A stretch of 64,000 nucleotides of DNA from the NCBI GenBank assembly GCA_022376515.1, contig WTXI01000002.1:930001-994000 (forward strand), read 5' to 3'. Origin of the DNA: Lactifluus volemus. Lineage: Eukaryota > Basidiomycota > Agaricomycetes > Russulales > Russulaceae. How positions within the stretch are numbered: position 1 is the stretch's first letter; each line of letters starts with the position of its first letter. The notes under the pieces were generated by a model that saw only the letters and a list, made by a program, of their open reading frames with translations, did no database searches and was not told where the DNA came from. Position numbers and translations under genes: made by a program. Below, piece by piece: positions 36,109 through 48,779 of this stretch.

Positions 36109-37036
36109 CTACATGACGTGACGCGAGTTGAGCATCTGAATGATGCGTTGGTCCTCCGCATGTCTGGAATCCTGCCCCCTTCTTTGTATACGTGGGTCGT
36201 AAACCTGTGGGGCAACTGCCTGCAAGGAAGGGAGCGCCGTTGACGATGTGGACGAAACAGCTTGATTCGGAACGCTGGGGCCCGCCGGACCGCGGGCATT
36301 AAGTGGCGGCGACGAAGGCGGCGATGCTTGCAAACCTGCGTCCGAGTTTCTCGTTCTTGCCTTCCCACTCCTGTATATCCCAGCTGGCACTGTAACCCCG
36401 CGCAAGACGGGCTCATGGTCTATGGTCGGGATATGGTGCAGATCCGCGTACGAGAAGTAGGCCGTCAGATGCCATTTTCGGGGCTTGGCCTCCGGATTTT
36501 CCTGAACCCAAGCAGAGTATGCTTGCTTGACGAGTCCCAATGGATGATGCTCGCTACGGTCGTAATGCGAAAGTGCTGGTGAAATGGGTGTACTCCTCGC
36601 TATGCCGTCAACGAAACGAAAATTTCCTGAAGAACTGTGGGAAATCAGGCTCCAGGTGGAGTTGGACGGCGATTCTTACGGCCCACTCACCGAGAAGTGT
36701 GGTCGTTGGTACGTGCATCATCCGGTAACTTCTCGTCATAGAAGAGATATGGCTAGAAACCAGTCGGCGCGACTGAGAGACGGTCAGAATGACTCGACTC
36801 ACTTCGCGCATGCGAGATTGGCTCCACACGCGCCCATCCGTCCATCTCTTCAAGCCCAGGTCATCATCGCTCTCTTCCCAGACGAAGATGGCTCCTGATA
36901 TGATGTACATCGATCTCTCGACCTCGTTGAGACGACGTGTAACGGGTCGGAGCAAGCCTTGTCGTACGGCCTCAAAAACTATGTGTGCGTCACGCGCATC
37001 ACGAACGTGCAGACGGTTATGCGTTGGTCGCTGCAT
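36109..37036 (-). CDS. WOPR-domain (Gti1/Pac2 family) transcription regulator
   Basis: Exons 37036-36803, 36752-36691 and 36634-36109 total 822 nt (273 aa) with no break. The first WOPR box reads LHVRDARDAHIVFEAVRQGL, RRLNEVERSMYIISGAIFVW, then KRWTDGRVWSQSRMREPYLF. The second box contains LGLVKQAYSAWVQ and KWHLTAYFSYADLHHIPTID. The C-terminal tail is Pro/Ser-rich. WOPR proteins (Gti1, Pac2, Wor1, Ryp1, Sge1) bind DNA and control gluconate transport, sexual development, morphology or effector expression in fungi. Which role applies here is unknown. Confidence 0.92.
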
Positions 37037-38257
37037 GAGACGAACTGAAGAGAACGAATGTAGGAAACGCCCAAGCTTGGTGGCATGGCCTTTTTAAACG
37101 GTGGGATGGGAAGTACCCTCTCCACGGCTTGAGAATTTCGTACTTCGTGAGATGAACCGCTAACCGCTCAGCGAACATTGCGGGCTTGGGAGTGATAAGG
37201 TGCAGTCTTCCACTGCGCTGTTCCACCGAGTCACCCGGAAGGGCGCAGGAACTTGGCCATGTGCCGAACTATTGATCTCCGTCCAGTCGGTCCTCATTAA
37301 CCAGACATGATTTTTGCTTCCGGAACGGCCTCCGAAGCACCGCTTGGATTATCTTTTCGTTCATGTCGCCTCTTCAATTCCGGCATCATGCCACCCATTT
37401 AGGGTGGGTGTAAAAGGGCGCCTGGTCGGCGGATACAGGTGGTGTCTGCCTCACTAAGATGGAATGGGTATGAATAATCAGGGCTCTCCAAACTTCGGTT
37501 GCGCTCCCCATTAGAGGGAGAAGGGAACGGTACATCACGTTAGACAAGGAAGCGGAACCTTTTTACGCTCGATGGTCGTCAGAGACTTGCACCGGATATT
37601 TGGGTAACCGTAAGTTTACTTTTTCTTGTTTCAGAAATGTTAAAACCCGATCGTATCTGCACACGCTATTCCATCAAGGTGGATCTTTCTCGGCCCGTCC
37701 TTAACAAAGTGAATTATATTCCATCGCGGTTCAAGCGAACCTCTGATCAGCGTTTAAGGTATCGTGAGCACAGTTCCGAGACGCCGTCTCCTCTCTTTCT
37801 GCGAAGCAAAGCAAAAAAACAGCGTTCATCCGACAGTCCGCGCGAGAGTTTGGTACGCTTGTCGGAGATACGTCACACAATGGTTTGGTTATTCGGGCTT
37901 CTTGGGAGTTTCGAATCGGACATGGTTCCCGGCGGTGAACGTAACCTAATACTTACTGAGTTCCAGACGCAGTTTTTTTTTTTTTCTTTCTTCTCGTGCC
38001 TTGGGGTCGGGACTCGAACGAACCATTGTCTTAAAACTAGTGTGAAACCCACTCGGAGGAAAGGTGGACTTGAGGCTGTGGATTGTACGAGAAAGGAAAT
38101 GAAGACCGTGGGAGAATCGTACCATATCGAGGTTCATTGTCCTGGAGAGAGAGTAACGCAACGGGTGCGGCGCCATCGCATCACCTCATTCATTATCGAC
38201 GACGACTATCCGAACTACTCGCATCGACTATTTGCCTCTTTCCCTAAGTTCTCCTAG
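37037..38257. other. Intergenic region between divergent WOPR and Elongin A genes
   Basis: It contains a long plus frame (from 37637) that runs through a T homopolymer near 37975. Its translation has no domain and it is treated as chance. No tRNA or repeat is supported. Confidence 0.5.
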
Positions 38258-39461
38258 ATGTCATCGGAAATTGACCCACCTGGTGGACGCATACCATCTC
38301 TCGTCTGCTATTGCCGTCGAGGTTAGCCCTTCAACTCGCATCTCGGCCGCCTTTCCTTTGTTCATACCAGTCCGCTCAGTGGCGGCCGCCCATATCGGTG
38401 GTGAGTGTCAGCTTTATGGGAAAACTTCGTGATCTCATCTCTTGTAGGAATTGTCAGCCTGGGGGATAACGTCTCATACGAGTTAGTCCGTCCTATCCTA
38501 GAGTCTTGCTCTGCAGACGACCTGCGGCGGCTTGAAGATGCAACTCCAGTTAGCCATCCATATTTAGCTGCCATTCTTCTTCCTCTCTGATGCCATCACC
38601 GCAGCATTTGCGGGCTCATACCGATGGTACGATCCATTCCTTATGCGTGCGGAATTGCGGCGCTCGAATTTTCTAGACCTATGGGAGCTACTGTGTTTCC
38701 GAGAGCATCTAGCAGAAGTAGATTGCTTTCATGGGTCATCAGTCCCTCCGAAGCCATGGAGGCATCTGTTCTTCGTAGGTCGCTTCTACCACGCTTAAAA
38801 GTCGATCTCACATGCTGGCAGGATCTCCGTGCTAAGAAAGAGAAACGGCTTGAAGAGATAAGCGCACGGATGAAGCGTCAGCGGCTTGAAGCGGAAGAAC
38901 GCAAAAAGCAGAAAGAGATCAAGATCACGGACTGCGTTCCCCCAATGAAACGTGCCCGAGGATGTGAGTTTCTATCGCGATACCTGCTTGAAGCGTGAAG
39001 AGCCTTATATCCGCGTATCAGGGCCTGTTTCTCCTCAGCAGAAGAGTTTGTTCCAGAAAACGCGCAGTGAAGCGTCGAAGATACAGAGAACGATGTTTGA
39101 ACCACGCATGCGACTCCCAATGCCAGCTTCTCATACGAATCGCCAACGCGTTCAGAGTGTTATCTCATCGTCGTCTTCGTTGATCCACCCTACCTCGGGT
39201 ACTCGGGTGATTGTAAGACCTGTGCCAGTTGGTCAACGCCCGACAGAACTGCCAGGGTCCCCATCGGCAGGAAAGAAGACAACCGCAAACGTTCAGAATA
39301 GACCACAAGGTTCTCAGCCCTTGGACCCAACTGCTCGTGAAAAGCAAACTTCGGTCGGCGCCAAGAAAGAACCGAGTTGTTCACTTTTCATGCCAAAGCA
39401 CCGTGCTCATTCCCAGCTCACCAGTCGCCTGGTTCCATCCCATGCTTCGCCAACAAGATGA
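38258..39461 (+). CDS. ELA1: Elongin A (RNA polymerase II elongation factor / cullin adaptor)
   Basis: Exons 38258-38321, 38371-38400, 38448-38548, 38605-38626, 38677-38774, 38822-38963 and 39022-39461 give 897 nt (298 aa) in frame. Two exons are tiny (30 and 22 nt). The elongin A domain reads RIPSLVCYCRR, VSYELVRPILESCSADDLRR, then DLWELLCFREHLAEVDCF with the conserved acidic/aromatic pattern. A helix RLEEISARMKRQRLEAEERK and KIKITDCVPPMKRARG follow. The tail has KSLFQKTRSEASKIQR and the C-terminal SLFMPKHRAHSQ typical of Agaricomycete members. With elongin C it stimulates elongation and targets stalled polymerase for ubiquitination. Confidence 0.92.
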
Positions 39462-40207
39462 GTAGCCGAGAAAGGGACGTGTTGTCTCTACCTCCCACAA
39501 CGCTTGTACTATTTCACCTTTGCACCCGTGCTTCTCGCTAGCTCGTCACACAAACTTGGGGAATAGATTACCTTGTGTAGCCATTTTGTCGTACTACTAT
39601 CGTCTTACCCGTCTCTGGTATCTCTTTTACTGTCCATAGACCGACCAGTCGCGTTTTCGATTCCAGTCTTCGGCGGGAATGTACTAATGGAACTCATATC
39701 ACCTTATCATAATTGCGTGATTCCACGTCGTTTCACTCGGACAACAACGGACTATGACATGAATCGCGACCGTGCACTTAGGCCCCATTAATTCCACCCA
39801 ATTGACTTCTCGAAGGTGAGGAAGGCTCAGAGGGATGACAGTAGACTAACCTCCTTTCCAAGGCGAAGCGATAAAATGATGGACAGAGTAAAACACATAG
39901 GCGAGTTTCGAGAAAGGAAGAACGGGGGACTCGGATGCAATTGGATATATAACCTTTGCTAAAAATTGCTATCATGACAAACTGTCTACATGCAGGTCGT
40001 GAGTGGTTTTGAAGGCTAGAACGTAATGTAGATGCGCGACGGGTGAATGCAAGAAGAAGAGAGAGGATGGATTGTGAGTGTGAGTGTCACGTTGTATTGA
40101 GTTGTGCAGATGGCGCCGATCGGGACTATCCGGATTGAGGAGGGTCAATTGAGGTCAGGTCAAGTGATGGTACAGTAGCTCGTCGTCGTCGTCGTCTTCA
40201 CAGACTT
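39462..40207. other. Intergenic between convergent Elongin A and GID7
   Basis: Nothing recognised. Short TCG repeats occur near 40180-40197. Confidence 0.5.
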
Positions 40208-43200
40208 TCACGACACAGAATCATCCTCAACCCAGGATTCTCTGCCTTTCCCCTTTCCTTTCCCATTGGTTTCGCTCTCATGCCGATTATCCGCCGTTCG
40301 GTGGGTTACTCGCGATAACTCGCCGTCCGGTCCGCATACCGAAGGCTCCCACAGCCGTATGGTGAAGTCATCTGAACAAGACGCAAACATCTGTGTGTTC
40401 CTGGGATTCCATGCGACAGAATTCACACTGCCGCTCCCATGGCCGGTCAGAACGTCGAGAAGTATAGCACGGTCTCTGTGCCATACATAAACATTGCCAT
40501 CTTGTGTTGGACGCATTGATCACGTGGAGTGAATAGTTGTGAGTGTGGATTAAAATGGAAAAAGGAACAATCCGATCGCGTACCTTCGCTGCCACTGACA
40601 ACGAAATTGCCGTCCACGCCTCCAAAACAACTGCGAATTATGTGTTGGCCTTGCCGCTGACCTGTGTACTTGCGGGCCAGACGCCCCGTGAATAAGTCCC
40701 ACAGTGGATCTCCTGATTCACCATACATTAGACCACAAAACAGGTCAGGTGCGACACGTACGTTTGGTGCCTGATTGACGAGCGCATATTGTGAGTCACT
40801 CGAAATCTTCACGCTTGTCAGTTGGCCATTCAGCGAGACGGAACTGGAAAGTCAGAATCAGTAGGGAGGAAACATTGAGCTTTAGGGGTCCCACAGCTCT
40901 GGTTGTTTGGTTGCTAAATCGTAAACGATCATCAAGTGCTCCCGCGTCCGAGGGGCGCTTGAAGATGTGTTGTTATTGCCGTTTCTGCTTGCAGAGGACG
41001 TGGCAACGGAGTCACCCCTGGTAGTCGGTAATACCGGATTCATATCCCTCGCTGACTCGCCAACGGCGACCAAACGTGTGAAATCGGGAGTCACTGCAAG
41101 GTCTGTTATTCGAATTGCAGTGATTCCCCAGGAATCACGTTGCTTTCCGTCCGATCCCTGGATAGTTGTGCACAGACAATAGTTTATAATGCAGCCAGAA
41201 AGTGACGAGATGACAATTCCTCACCCATAGGTTGATCTTTCGATCTTGGGAAGCTGAGATGAACCCTGATCCATCTGGAACCCAGGCAAGTGCCGAGACT
41301 GTTTCCGTATGAGCCTCGATAGTTCGGATGCATATACCAGACTGAGGAGGAATTAAGACAGAGATCTCTAAGAGAATGGGACCTAGCGAACCTCCGTGTT
41401 CCACATCTTGATGAACTGTTCGCAAGACGACAACAAAATGGTATCATCGAGTGACCACGCGAGACACCCAACAGGAAATTGGTGGTCTTGTAGATGCAGA
41501 TGCGGAGATATGTCAGGATTTGAATGAGGCTGGGACATTCAGAACATCGCATAAGAACCGACAGTATTCAGGAGCAGAATGACACATACCCCAACAGACC
41601 ATATAATGACGCTCTTGTCTTTGCTTGCACTCGCCAGGAACTTCCCGCTATGGCTCCATTCCAGACTCCACACCTCGTCGTTATGTACTTGTAATATTGT
41701 CGTAGTAATGCGTGGAAAAAGGTCCGTATCGCAAGTGTGGTCCGCATATAGGGAGAAATGCTGAGAAGTTAAGGGAGCATTATGATATATGCATTGAGAA
41801 ATCTGGTGTAACCGCGCTTGGTCGAGTAGCGTGACAAACCGCCGAGGAGGAATCATCAAGGAAGACGGAATATAACCTAAGGGAGAAAAAGCTAAGCTTC
41901 TGCAAAGTATTGGCAAAAAAAGTTGTCACACTTTGAAGATTGAACAATAACCTCCGCCTTGACGAACCATAGGCACCATCCCATCCCGCTTTTTGCCTTA
42001 GATCCGCCGCATCTGTGCACATAATCAAACTACACATGACGAGGAGTGAGCAGCCAGACAAACCAAATATAGCAGGAAAAATTAGTGACAAACCTTGACA
42101 GTGGGAGTAGCTGCTCAGGGTCCATGTGAAGGGGTGCAAGTTCATTTCGCAAGACGTGTAAGGCCATCGTTGTCTTGCTTGTTTCCAGGTATTCGAGATA
42201 TTTCTGTTGACTGATAAGGAACTTCGCCTCCTGACGGGGACCGGTAAATGAGTTCACAGCAACCCGTTTAACTGCGCACGATAAATCATACCCAAAGGCC
42301 ATCATCTTCAGCGACACCGAGGCGCTCTAACGCATGCTCTGCCTCACTCCACGCTCCCTCCAGAATACATCGACGGAACTCCGCAACGGGTGACGTCTCC
42401 ATGACATAGCCCGATTCTTCTTCCAGCGTGGCCGCGGATTCGCTAAAGAGACAAAACATGGTCAAAGCTAGGTCAAAGCCGAGTGGCAAGTACGCACATG
42501 TAACCAATATCTCTCAGGCTTTGTATGACAAGCCTGATATATTCTTCCCTGTCGATGTAAGAGTCATCGTAGATCGTTGCACCAGGCAATTCTACTCTCG
42601 CAATGGGGCTCCGCGAACGTTTGGAAGATCCATTGATGGAACTCCCATGACCATTTGCAATGTGTCCATTCGCCTTCGGTGATGGTGGTAATGATGAGGA
42701 GCTTGATTGAGGATGAAAGCCGAGGGATGTATGGTTGGAATCATATTCACTCTCAGGAGGACGCATCGAAAGAATATCTGTTGTAAGGAGATCGTGCTCA
42801 GCAGCGGAAATTCCTAACCGACTGGACGAGGCAATTTCGGTGCTTGTGCCAATAATTTCAAGCCTTTGTCTCTTGCGCGCTCGCTCACTGGCTGAATCTG
42901 TTGAATAGAGGGTGGATTAAATAATTTGGTAGGTCAATTAAAAAAACAAAAAGTAGAAGGCGCACAGTGTCTTATTTCTGGTGGGTGTGGAGCTGCGTCG
43001 ATCCTGTTCTCTCCCTCAATCTCGGACCTCAGGCGAGTGGCTGGAATAAGAGGGCTGGTGCCTGTTGTGTAGAATCTCCTGGGAGACGAAACGTTTGTCA
43101 ATACAGAGCTTACTGCACTCTCAGATTGAGCTGAAGAGTGGGAAGTACGGCGGTGATTGGGGACTGCGTCCCGAGCAGGGGGTGTCGATGGAGGTAGGGG

Positions 43201-43251
43201 ATCAATTGTGACAACGTGCGGTTCTCTTGGAACTAATAAAAAGGCATACAC
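40208..43251 (-). CDS. GID7: WD40/CTLH protein of the GID/CTLH ubiquitin ligase (Gid7/WDR26)
   Basis: The N-terminal disordered region (Pro/Ser-rich) and a basic stretch (ERARKRQRLE) precede a LisH motif (EEYIRLVIQSLRDIGY). A CTLH/CRA region follows (EFRRCILEGAWSEAEHAL, QQKYLEYLETSKTTMALHVL, LRQKAGWDG). The WD40 propeller is encoded in several exons: VWSLEWSHSGKFLASASKDK, QFPVGCLAWSLDDTILLSSC, TVSALAWVPDGSGFISASQD, AVTPDFTRLVAVGES and VNSVAWNPRNTQMFASCSDD. The tail is Lys/Gly-rich and acidic. Gid7/WDR26 scaffolds the GID/CTLH E3 ligase, which degrades gluconeogenic enzymes in yeast. The start at 43251 is the first in-frame ATG and could be one exon short. Confidence 0.88.
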
Positions 43252-43819
43252 GACTTAGGTGGGGAAGATGGAAGAGCTATGTGTCAGCAAGAGCTTGAAA
43301 GGTGGACGGGACGGTACTGGACAGGACTGTGCTCGAGGCAATAAGCATCCCGTCTGTCTGAACTGACTCCACCATCGTCGCGTGTCAATTCGCACGATTC
43401 TGTACATTGTCCCCTCACTCTATCGTTTATTTCTGTGAATAAATACTAGGATCTAGTTCGCGTTGCGAGGCCCAGACAAGGTGCTTCATTTCAAACCACT
43501 TCGCGTTAGTCATTCTACGAAAACTGCCAGTCTAACACTAAACTCAATGAAACTAGGACGAAAGAGCCTAGGTTCGCCTTTTCAGCCCTGTACCGACGTA
43601 ATTGTAAGCATATCGAAAGATCTTCGCTCAACCTCCACGGCCGCACGACATACACCAGTAGCAAGGTGAAAGAAACCCCAAGCCCAACAATCAAGCCTCC
43701 ACGTGTTAGCCATGTGACCAAGACTCACGCGACGCGACGCATATACCCACAATATATATGGAGTTGCAAGGATCACCCCACCCACCCCATCTTGTCATCG
43801 CAGTTTGACCACCTTCATC
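43252..43819. promoter_or_regulatory. Divergent promoter region: GID7 / HOP1-like
   Basis: Both neighbouring genes begin here and point away. No coding exon recognised. A CACCCCACCCACCCCA stretch at 43774-43789 is the only notable motif. Confidence 0.4.
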
Positions 43820-46800
43820 ATGCAAGCACAAGCTTCCAAACCCCAGGAGGTTTGAATACCTTAAGGGGAAAAAAAATGTCGCTGATAATAAGCTTCTCAG
43901 CTCGCCATTACAGCTGCTCAAAGCCTTCAGACCGTTCAAACATTGCTGAGGGCAGGAATGGGCTGCATTGCATATCTCAGGTATTTCAAAATGCAGTCTT
44001 GGTTTTGCAGTAATTTTATGATATTTTCAGAGACTTGCTTCCAGAAGAAAACTTTCAGTCTAGTAAGCGAACTCCCCAGTCATGCGTATTGTCGTTGAAT
44101 CTTTCCCTAATGAGGTCTACTCACCGCTTCAAGCGATGGATCAATCTCCTCTGAGCCTTCGGGCTCTGGGATTTTTGCCCCCAATAGAAATGGTCCCTCA
44201 TCCCGCGTGGCAAATGGCTTTACAGTCACGACGATCACTCGAGGTTGGTCTGCGGAGGCCGATAAGCTCTTGGATTACCTTGTTCGCTCGATCGTCTATT
44301 CCCAAGTCATTCACGTGCTCACATTTGCATTGGGTAGGAGAACGGAATTTTTGATGCTATTGAGAAACAGTACCTTCGTAGCTTCATTTTCGCTATTTAT
44401 CTGGTAAGTGTCAGGAATCCTTCACGCCCCCCAATTTGTACCCCAACACAGACTTGCAAGGATCCCGACGACCCGAATAAGTAAGCATGCATACATCTGC
44501 ATTCGTCGCGTGTGCGATCACGAAAACCTTCAGCATTATAGAGGCATATACCTTTAATTTCGAAGTATACGACCCATCCTTTTATGTATATATTCCCCCC
44601 TGACCGTCTTTCCTTAGTATCGTCGTCTTGAAGGAACAGAGGTCGTTGTCCCGATTATGTCTCTGGGAGAAGACATGAAGAAGCTCTCTCTCGGTGACGG
44701 AGAGTGTTCGAAAGATCCGATTCTGTTGGCGAGTGCTGAGGGCCGCCTTCCTACGTTAAAGACGTCAAAAGGAGTCTGAAGGTATAAGAGAACTAGTTCT
44801 ACAAACTCAAAACTGAACAGACCCTCCAGACATTAATCAAAACCTTGATCCAAGCAGTAACTCAAATGGATGCACTACCGAGTATCCTCAATTTACTTGG
44901 CGACTCAGTCTTCCGTTGACACGTCACCATCCTCACCAGAACGTCGATATGCGACTTACAAGGCCTTCTACTACCCACAAACACCAGCATCCTACGAGCC
45001 CCCGCACTTCCGCCCGGGTGACTCGGAAGCTGATCGGTTTTTTTTTTCCACCCACGGGAGGGACGAGGTCCCAGAACGGTGGAGCGTTGGCAAGCTTGAA
45101 ACGGGTTGGCATGGGTGAGCTTCCAGCATATCGTGCTGCGGGTAAATGACCTCTTCTCTTAGCGTGAATGTCCATGTCGCCTCAGTCTCCGCGTACATTC
45201 CCTCCGTAGAAGCCACCAATGGCGTTTCCTCAGTTGCCGGTCACGATACGACACCTCAGGCTCCGCAACACTCCTCACTCAGAAACAGATCCAGATCGAG
45301 GTGCAGAAACAGGACTCCCAAGAGCGTACCACCATTTGGGATGCCGAGAAGATCAGCCGATTAGACTCTTTGGACGAGGACGCCGAGTTTGAGGACGACC
45401 CTGACTTCCCAAAGGATGTTTTACATGACTCTGCAATCAGCAAGGACATGTGGACACCTATGGGAACTAGAAATGAGAAGGGCGACATTGTGCCTTTCTC
45501 CGTGCTGCCCCGAGGGCAGGGTCCAGACGAAAGTAACATGGAAATCGATGTTGGTGAGCGTACACAGGAGCTTTTGTTCACAGGGCGGGCGGAATGTATC
45601 CCTGACTGCGTCCGGCGACTGGTAGGTTCGGTTGACTGTTCTGTAAATTTCTCATAATCAGATCTTTCAGAACAATGAGAACATCGGAGTACGTACCGAA
45701 AGCCTCCCACCCACTCAAGAAGTCACTTTGCCCGCCGTGGAGGACAATGTCTCTCTTCCCCCATCTGATCTTTCCATGCTGGGGTACTCTTTGGCTGGTG
45801 TTACTACTAGTAGCATCGACGTTGATACTCAGGTGATTGTCGACTTATTGAAGGGACAAACCGATTCGGCTAGGTCTGATAGCAAGGACATTTTGGGTAC
45901 ACCACATTCTCTGACCACCTATCTGACGATGATTTACGGTCATCTTCTAGAAATGGATACACAACCTACATGTCCAAGTCTTGATGCTGACACCATAGAG
46001 TCATTTCCAATGGAGTCACCAGTATCTCATGACGACGATATTCGAAGCGAAACGATTTCGCCGAGAGATGCTGGGAACAAGAGGGCAAACGCTTCGGACG
46101 CCATGTTGGACTGCGACTGTCGTGTTTCGGTACAACGTGGTAGTTGCTTCCGCATACTCTTCGCTGAACGGTTCATCCTCCACAGGTTGATGATTATTGC
46201 ATCTTATGTGAAGGGGAATGCAAGAGGTGGTACCACATTTGGTGCGTAAGCTACAGCATGACAACTGCAACCTCATCGGTCATGTCGCTTGTAGGTGCAT
46301 GGGGTACGCAGCTATAAGTTCTACGTTCGAAGTTACTACTCTTATTCATTTTCAGATATCATTCCGACCACGACAAGCGTCTGCCGACCAATTTATATGT
46401 TTCCATTGCAGCCTACGAAAGGACAAAAACTGGGAGATCATCAAAGTTCAGACATGGTATGAGGAATTACTGGGAATTTTAGTCGTCTGGTCCTTTTCCG
46501 GTTAGTAGTCAAGGCCTTCCCTCTGCGTTGCTAACGGTTGCAGCCGTGCTATCAAAATTGCGGAGATCCATAAACCTGACTCTTCGAGTGCCTTTGCAAA
46601 ACTTATTAGTGCGTATGTCTATAAAAGGGTGGACGGTCATATCAAGAACCAATTGTAGAATGCGAGCCTATAGTGGCAGCACAATTGTTCAAGCGGCTTC
46701 AAGTTGAAGGTATGATCTTCAGGCACTGTCATGATGTGGTCGACTGAGGCACACTTAGGATTCATTGCGCCAGAAATTAACAGTGAGGGAATTGTGCCCC

Positions 46801-47374
46801 CAGATTCGAAGCGGGGAAAGAGGAACGGAAAAGGTAAAGTGAAGCAACAGAGAGCTGTGAGACAAAAATATGTTTTTGTCATGGCCTCGAAACGAGGTCA
46901 AAAATACCGCGACTATTTCAATCCGGATAACGCGGTCCAACTGCGGGTAATGGGCATGGCAGATATTTTGGTACGTACGACAATCCCGATTGGACACGAT
47001 CTACTCGTGATTCCCTGACTTCTGACAAACTTGTGCAACGTAGAATCGCGCATCGAAGCCCACCGTTCCCGCACCACTCAGTAAAACAAGTCACGCCGTT
47101 GCAAGGCAAGATATTACGTTCGTGGATTGCTGACGCGACGCGATGCGACTGATCCCCGACGTTTGTCACATACAGCTCAGAATCTGGTTATAATGGCTAC
47201 GGAATGCACCAGAATACGCCGAACGTCGCTTCCTCCATCTCCTGCCCAAGCTATTCGAACAGTGAACTCAAGCGCAAAGCCGCACTAAGCACCGCCGCGG
47301 AAATCAGTAGAGAACTAAGTGCGCGTAAGAAACCAAAAGTCTCGGTGGTTCCTGCTGTCAACCTCTATGAATGA
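43820..47374 (+). CDS. HOP1: HORMA-domain meiotic axis protein with PHD-type zinc finger (Hop1-like)
   Basis: Many short exons. The HORMA domain begins QELAITAAQSLQTVQTLLRA, GCIAYLRDLLPEENFQ. It continues GWSAEADKLLDYLENGIFDA, IEKQYLRSFIFAIYL, EAYTFNFE, GTEVVVPIMSLGEDMKKLSL, LIQAVTQMDALPKRRYATYK and PPHFRPGDSEADRFFF. A linker leads to a zinc finger with CDCRVSVDDYCILCEGECKR and WYHIWC, then FICFHCSLRKDKNW. The C-terminal region (AIKIAEIHKP, VFVMASKRGQKYRDYFNPD) ends at 47374. Hop1 proteins assemble on meiotic chromosome axes and promote inter-homologue recombination. Frame breaks lie near 44763 (PTLK to DVKRSLK) and 45265 (before TQKQIQIEVQ). Some C-terminal splice sites are provisional. Confidence 0.85.
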
Positions 47375-48779
47375 TTCTGAGCTTTTCGAGCTGGGTTTCT
47401 TCTTATCTTCTGGCTTATGTCTGACTGGACTACATGCCACCTGGAAGTAGTTCCTCTCGTCGCCGTGGTTTCTGTTCTCACATCCACTTGAAGTTCCGAA
47501 TTCAATATATGACTGTTGTTCACTTCCGACTGGTCAAAGTACTGACGAATCCTATAAGTTTGGGTTTCATGGATCGATGTCATTGGCCGGGCATAACTAG
47601 GGGGCATGCTGGCATGAATAAGTGGGGTCTCGACCACTCGAGCGGAGTTAGGGTCGTGATGGCCCAGGATGGCCCTGGTCGCCAGGTTTGCGCCTGCTAG
47701 ATACGTGCCATCATGTCATGCCATAAAAATTTGGGGATCCCTAGATGGATAATTTAAGAAATAGGGGAGGTTCGAATGGCCTGACCCTGGCCATGAGGCC
47801 AGCAAAACAGTGTCGTGAACATTCAGGTGAATGTTCGGGGTGTATTTGGAGAAGGTCATAACGTATTCTTATTTCAAACCCAGAAACGGGTAGGGAAGGG
47901 ACTCAAATGTGAGCGGGAAGTAGGAAAGTGACAGTGCAGCTCCCAGATAAGGCATCAACCAGTCGAAATCCAGTACACCCTCACTGGCACAACGCAGCTG
48001 CGCGGCAAATCTACCGCTATACTTGATATGGACGAAAGCGTTAAACTCCGGAATGTCGGAGACTGAATATGAACGTAATCGAGGTCAGAACTCTAGATTT
48101 CATGTGTTACCCATAGACGGGGTCGCAACGCTAGAGATAAATGTACACCACGCTAACGAGCCCCGTAGCCGTGAGACTAGCAGCGACAGGGAGATACGGA
48201 GGGGTAGTCTATGCCTTGCACCATTAATTCATCTCCTGCGAGGGCCTCACGCGTGTATCGTCAGGCCACGGGGAATATGGTCGACGCCGGCGAAAGCGAA
48301 AGCGCGAGGGGTTGTTGGAAGAAGAAGAGGCCTCTAGCCGAGAAAAGATATAGGGGGACAGAGACCTTGTTTAGGGCAGGCCCGGAGATAATGCATAATT
48401 GGCCGGACGACGGGGGTCGAGACCAGGACAGAGAACGAAACCCGAACCCGGGCCGAGACCTGTCTCTGACGGCGGGCGCTCGATTAATGAATGGGTAGGG
48501 GGACTAGCGAACGAGAGAGAGCAAACTGCAATTAACACGGGATACGAAATTACCGGCCTAACAAATGTAGTTTCACTAGTTTTGAGACAATCCTGTAGAT
48601 GAGTGGAGTGAGTTCGATCATTCGCCAAGATAATCGCTCAATCCCCTCATATGGCCATAACTTTCATAGCAGCGTCTTCTTAGCCTTTACAATTCAAGCC
48701 ACCAGCGGCTGCCCTTCATCAATTACAAACCTCCCTCGTATTGTGTGTCCTTTCTTTCCATAACCTCCATCTCAACCAC
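47375..48779. other. Gene-free stretch
   Basis: Short frames without motifs. It contains the HOP1 3' flank and the DOA1 promoter. Small imperfect palindromes occur (for example around 47778-47800, GGCCTGACC...GAGGCC). Confidence 0.5.

Noticed and set aside
38001..38035. Possible tRNA T-arm (GTTCGAGTCCC-like on the minus strand)
   Set aside because: The bases flanking the TTCGAGT loop do not pair as a 5-bp stem and no D arm or acceptor stem is found upstream.
37637..38257. 206-codon plus-strand open frame upstream of Elongin A
   Set aside because: It runs through a T homopolymer (poly-Phe), has no domain-like pattern, and ends just before the well-supported Elongin A start, so it is treated as chance.
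48023..48498. Two overlapping plus frames in the HOP1-DOA1 spacer
   Set aside because: No recognisable motif, basic low-complexity composition, no splice context.
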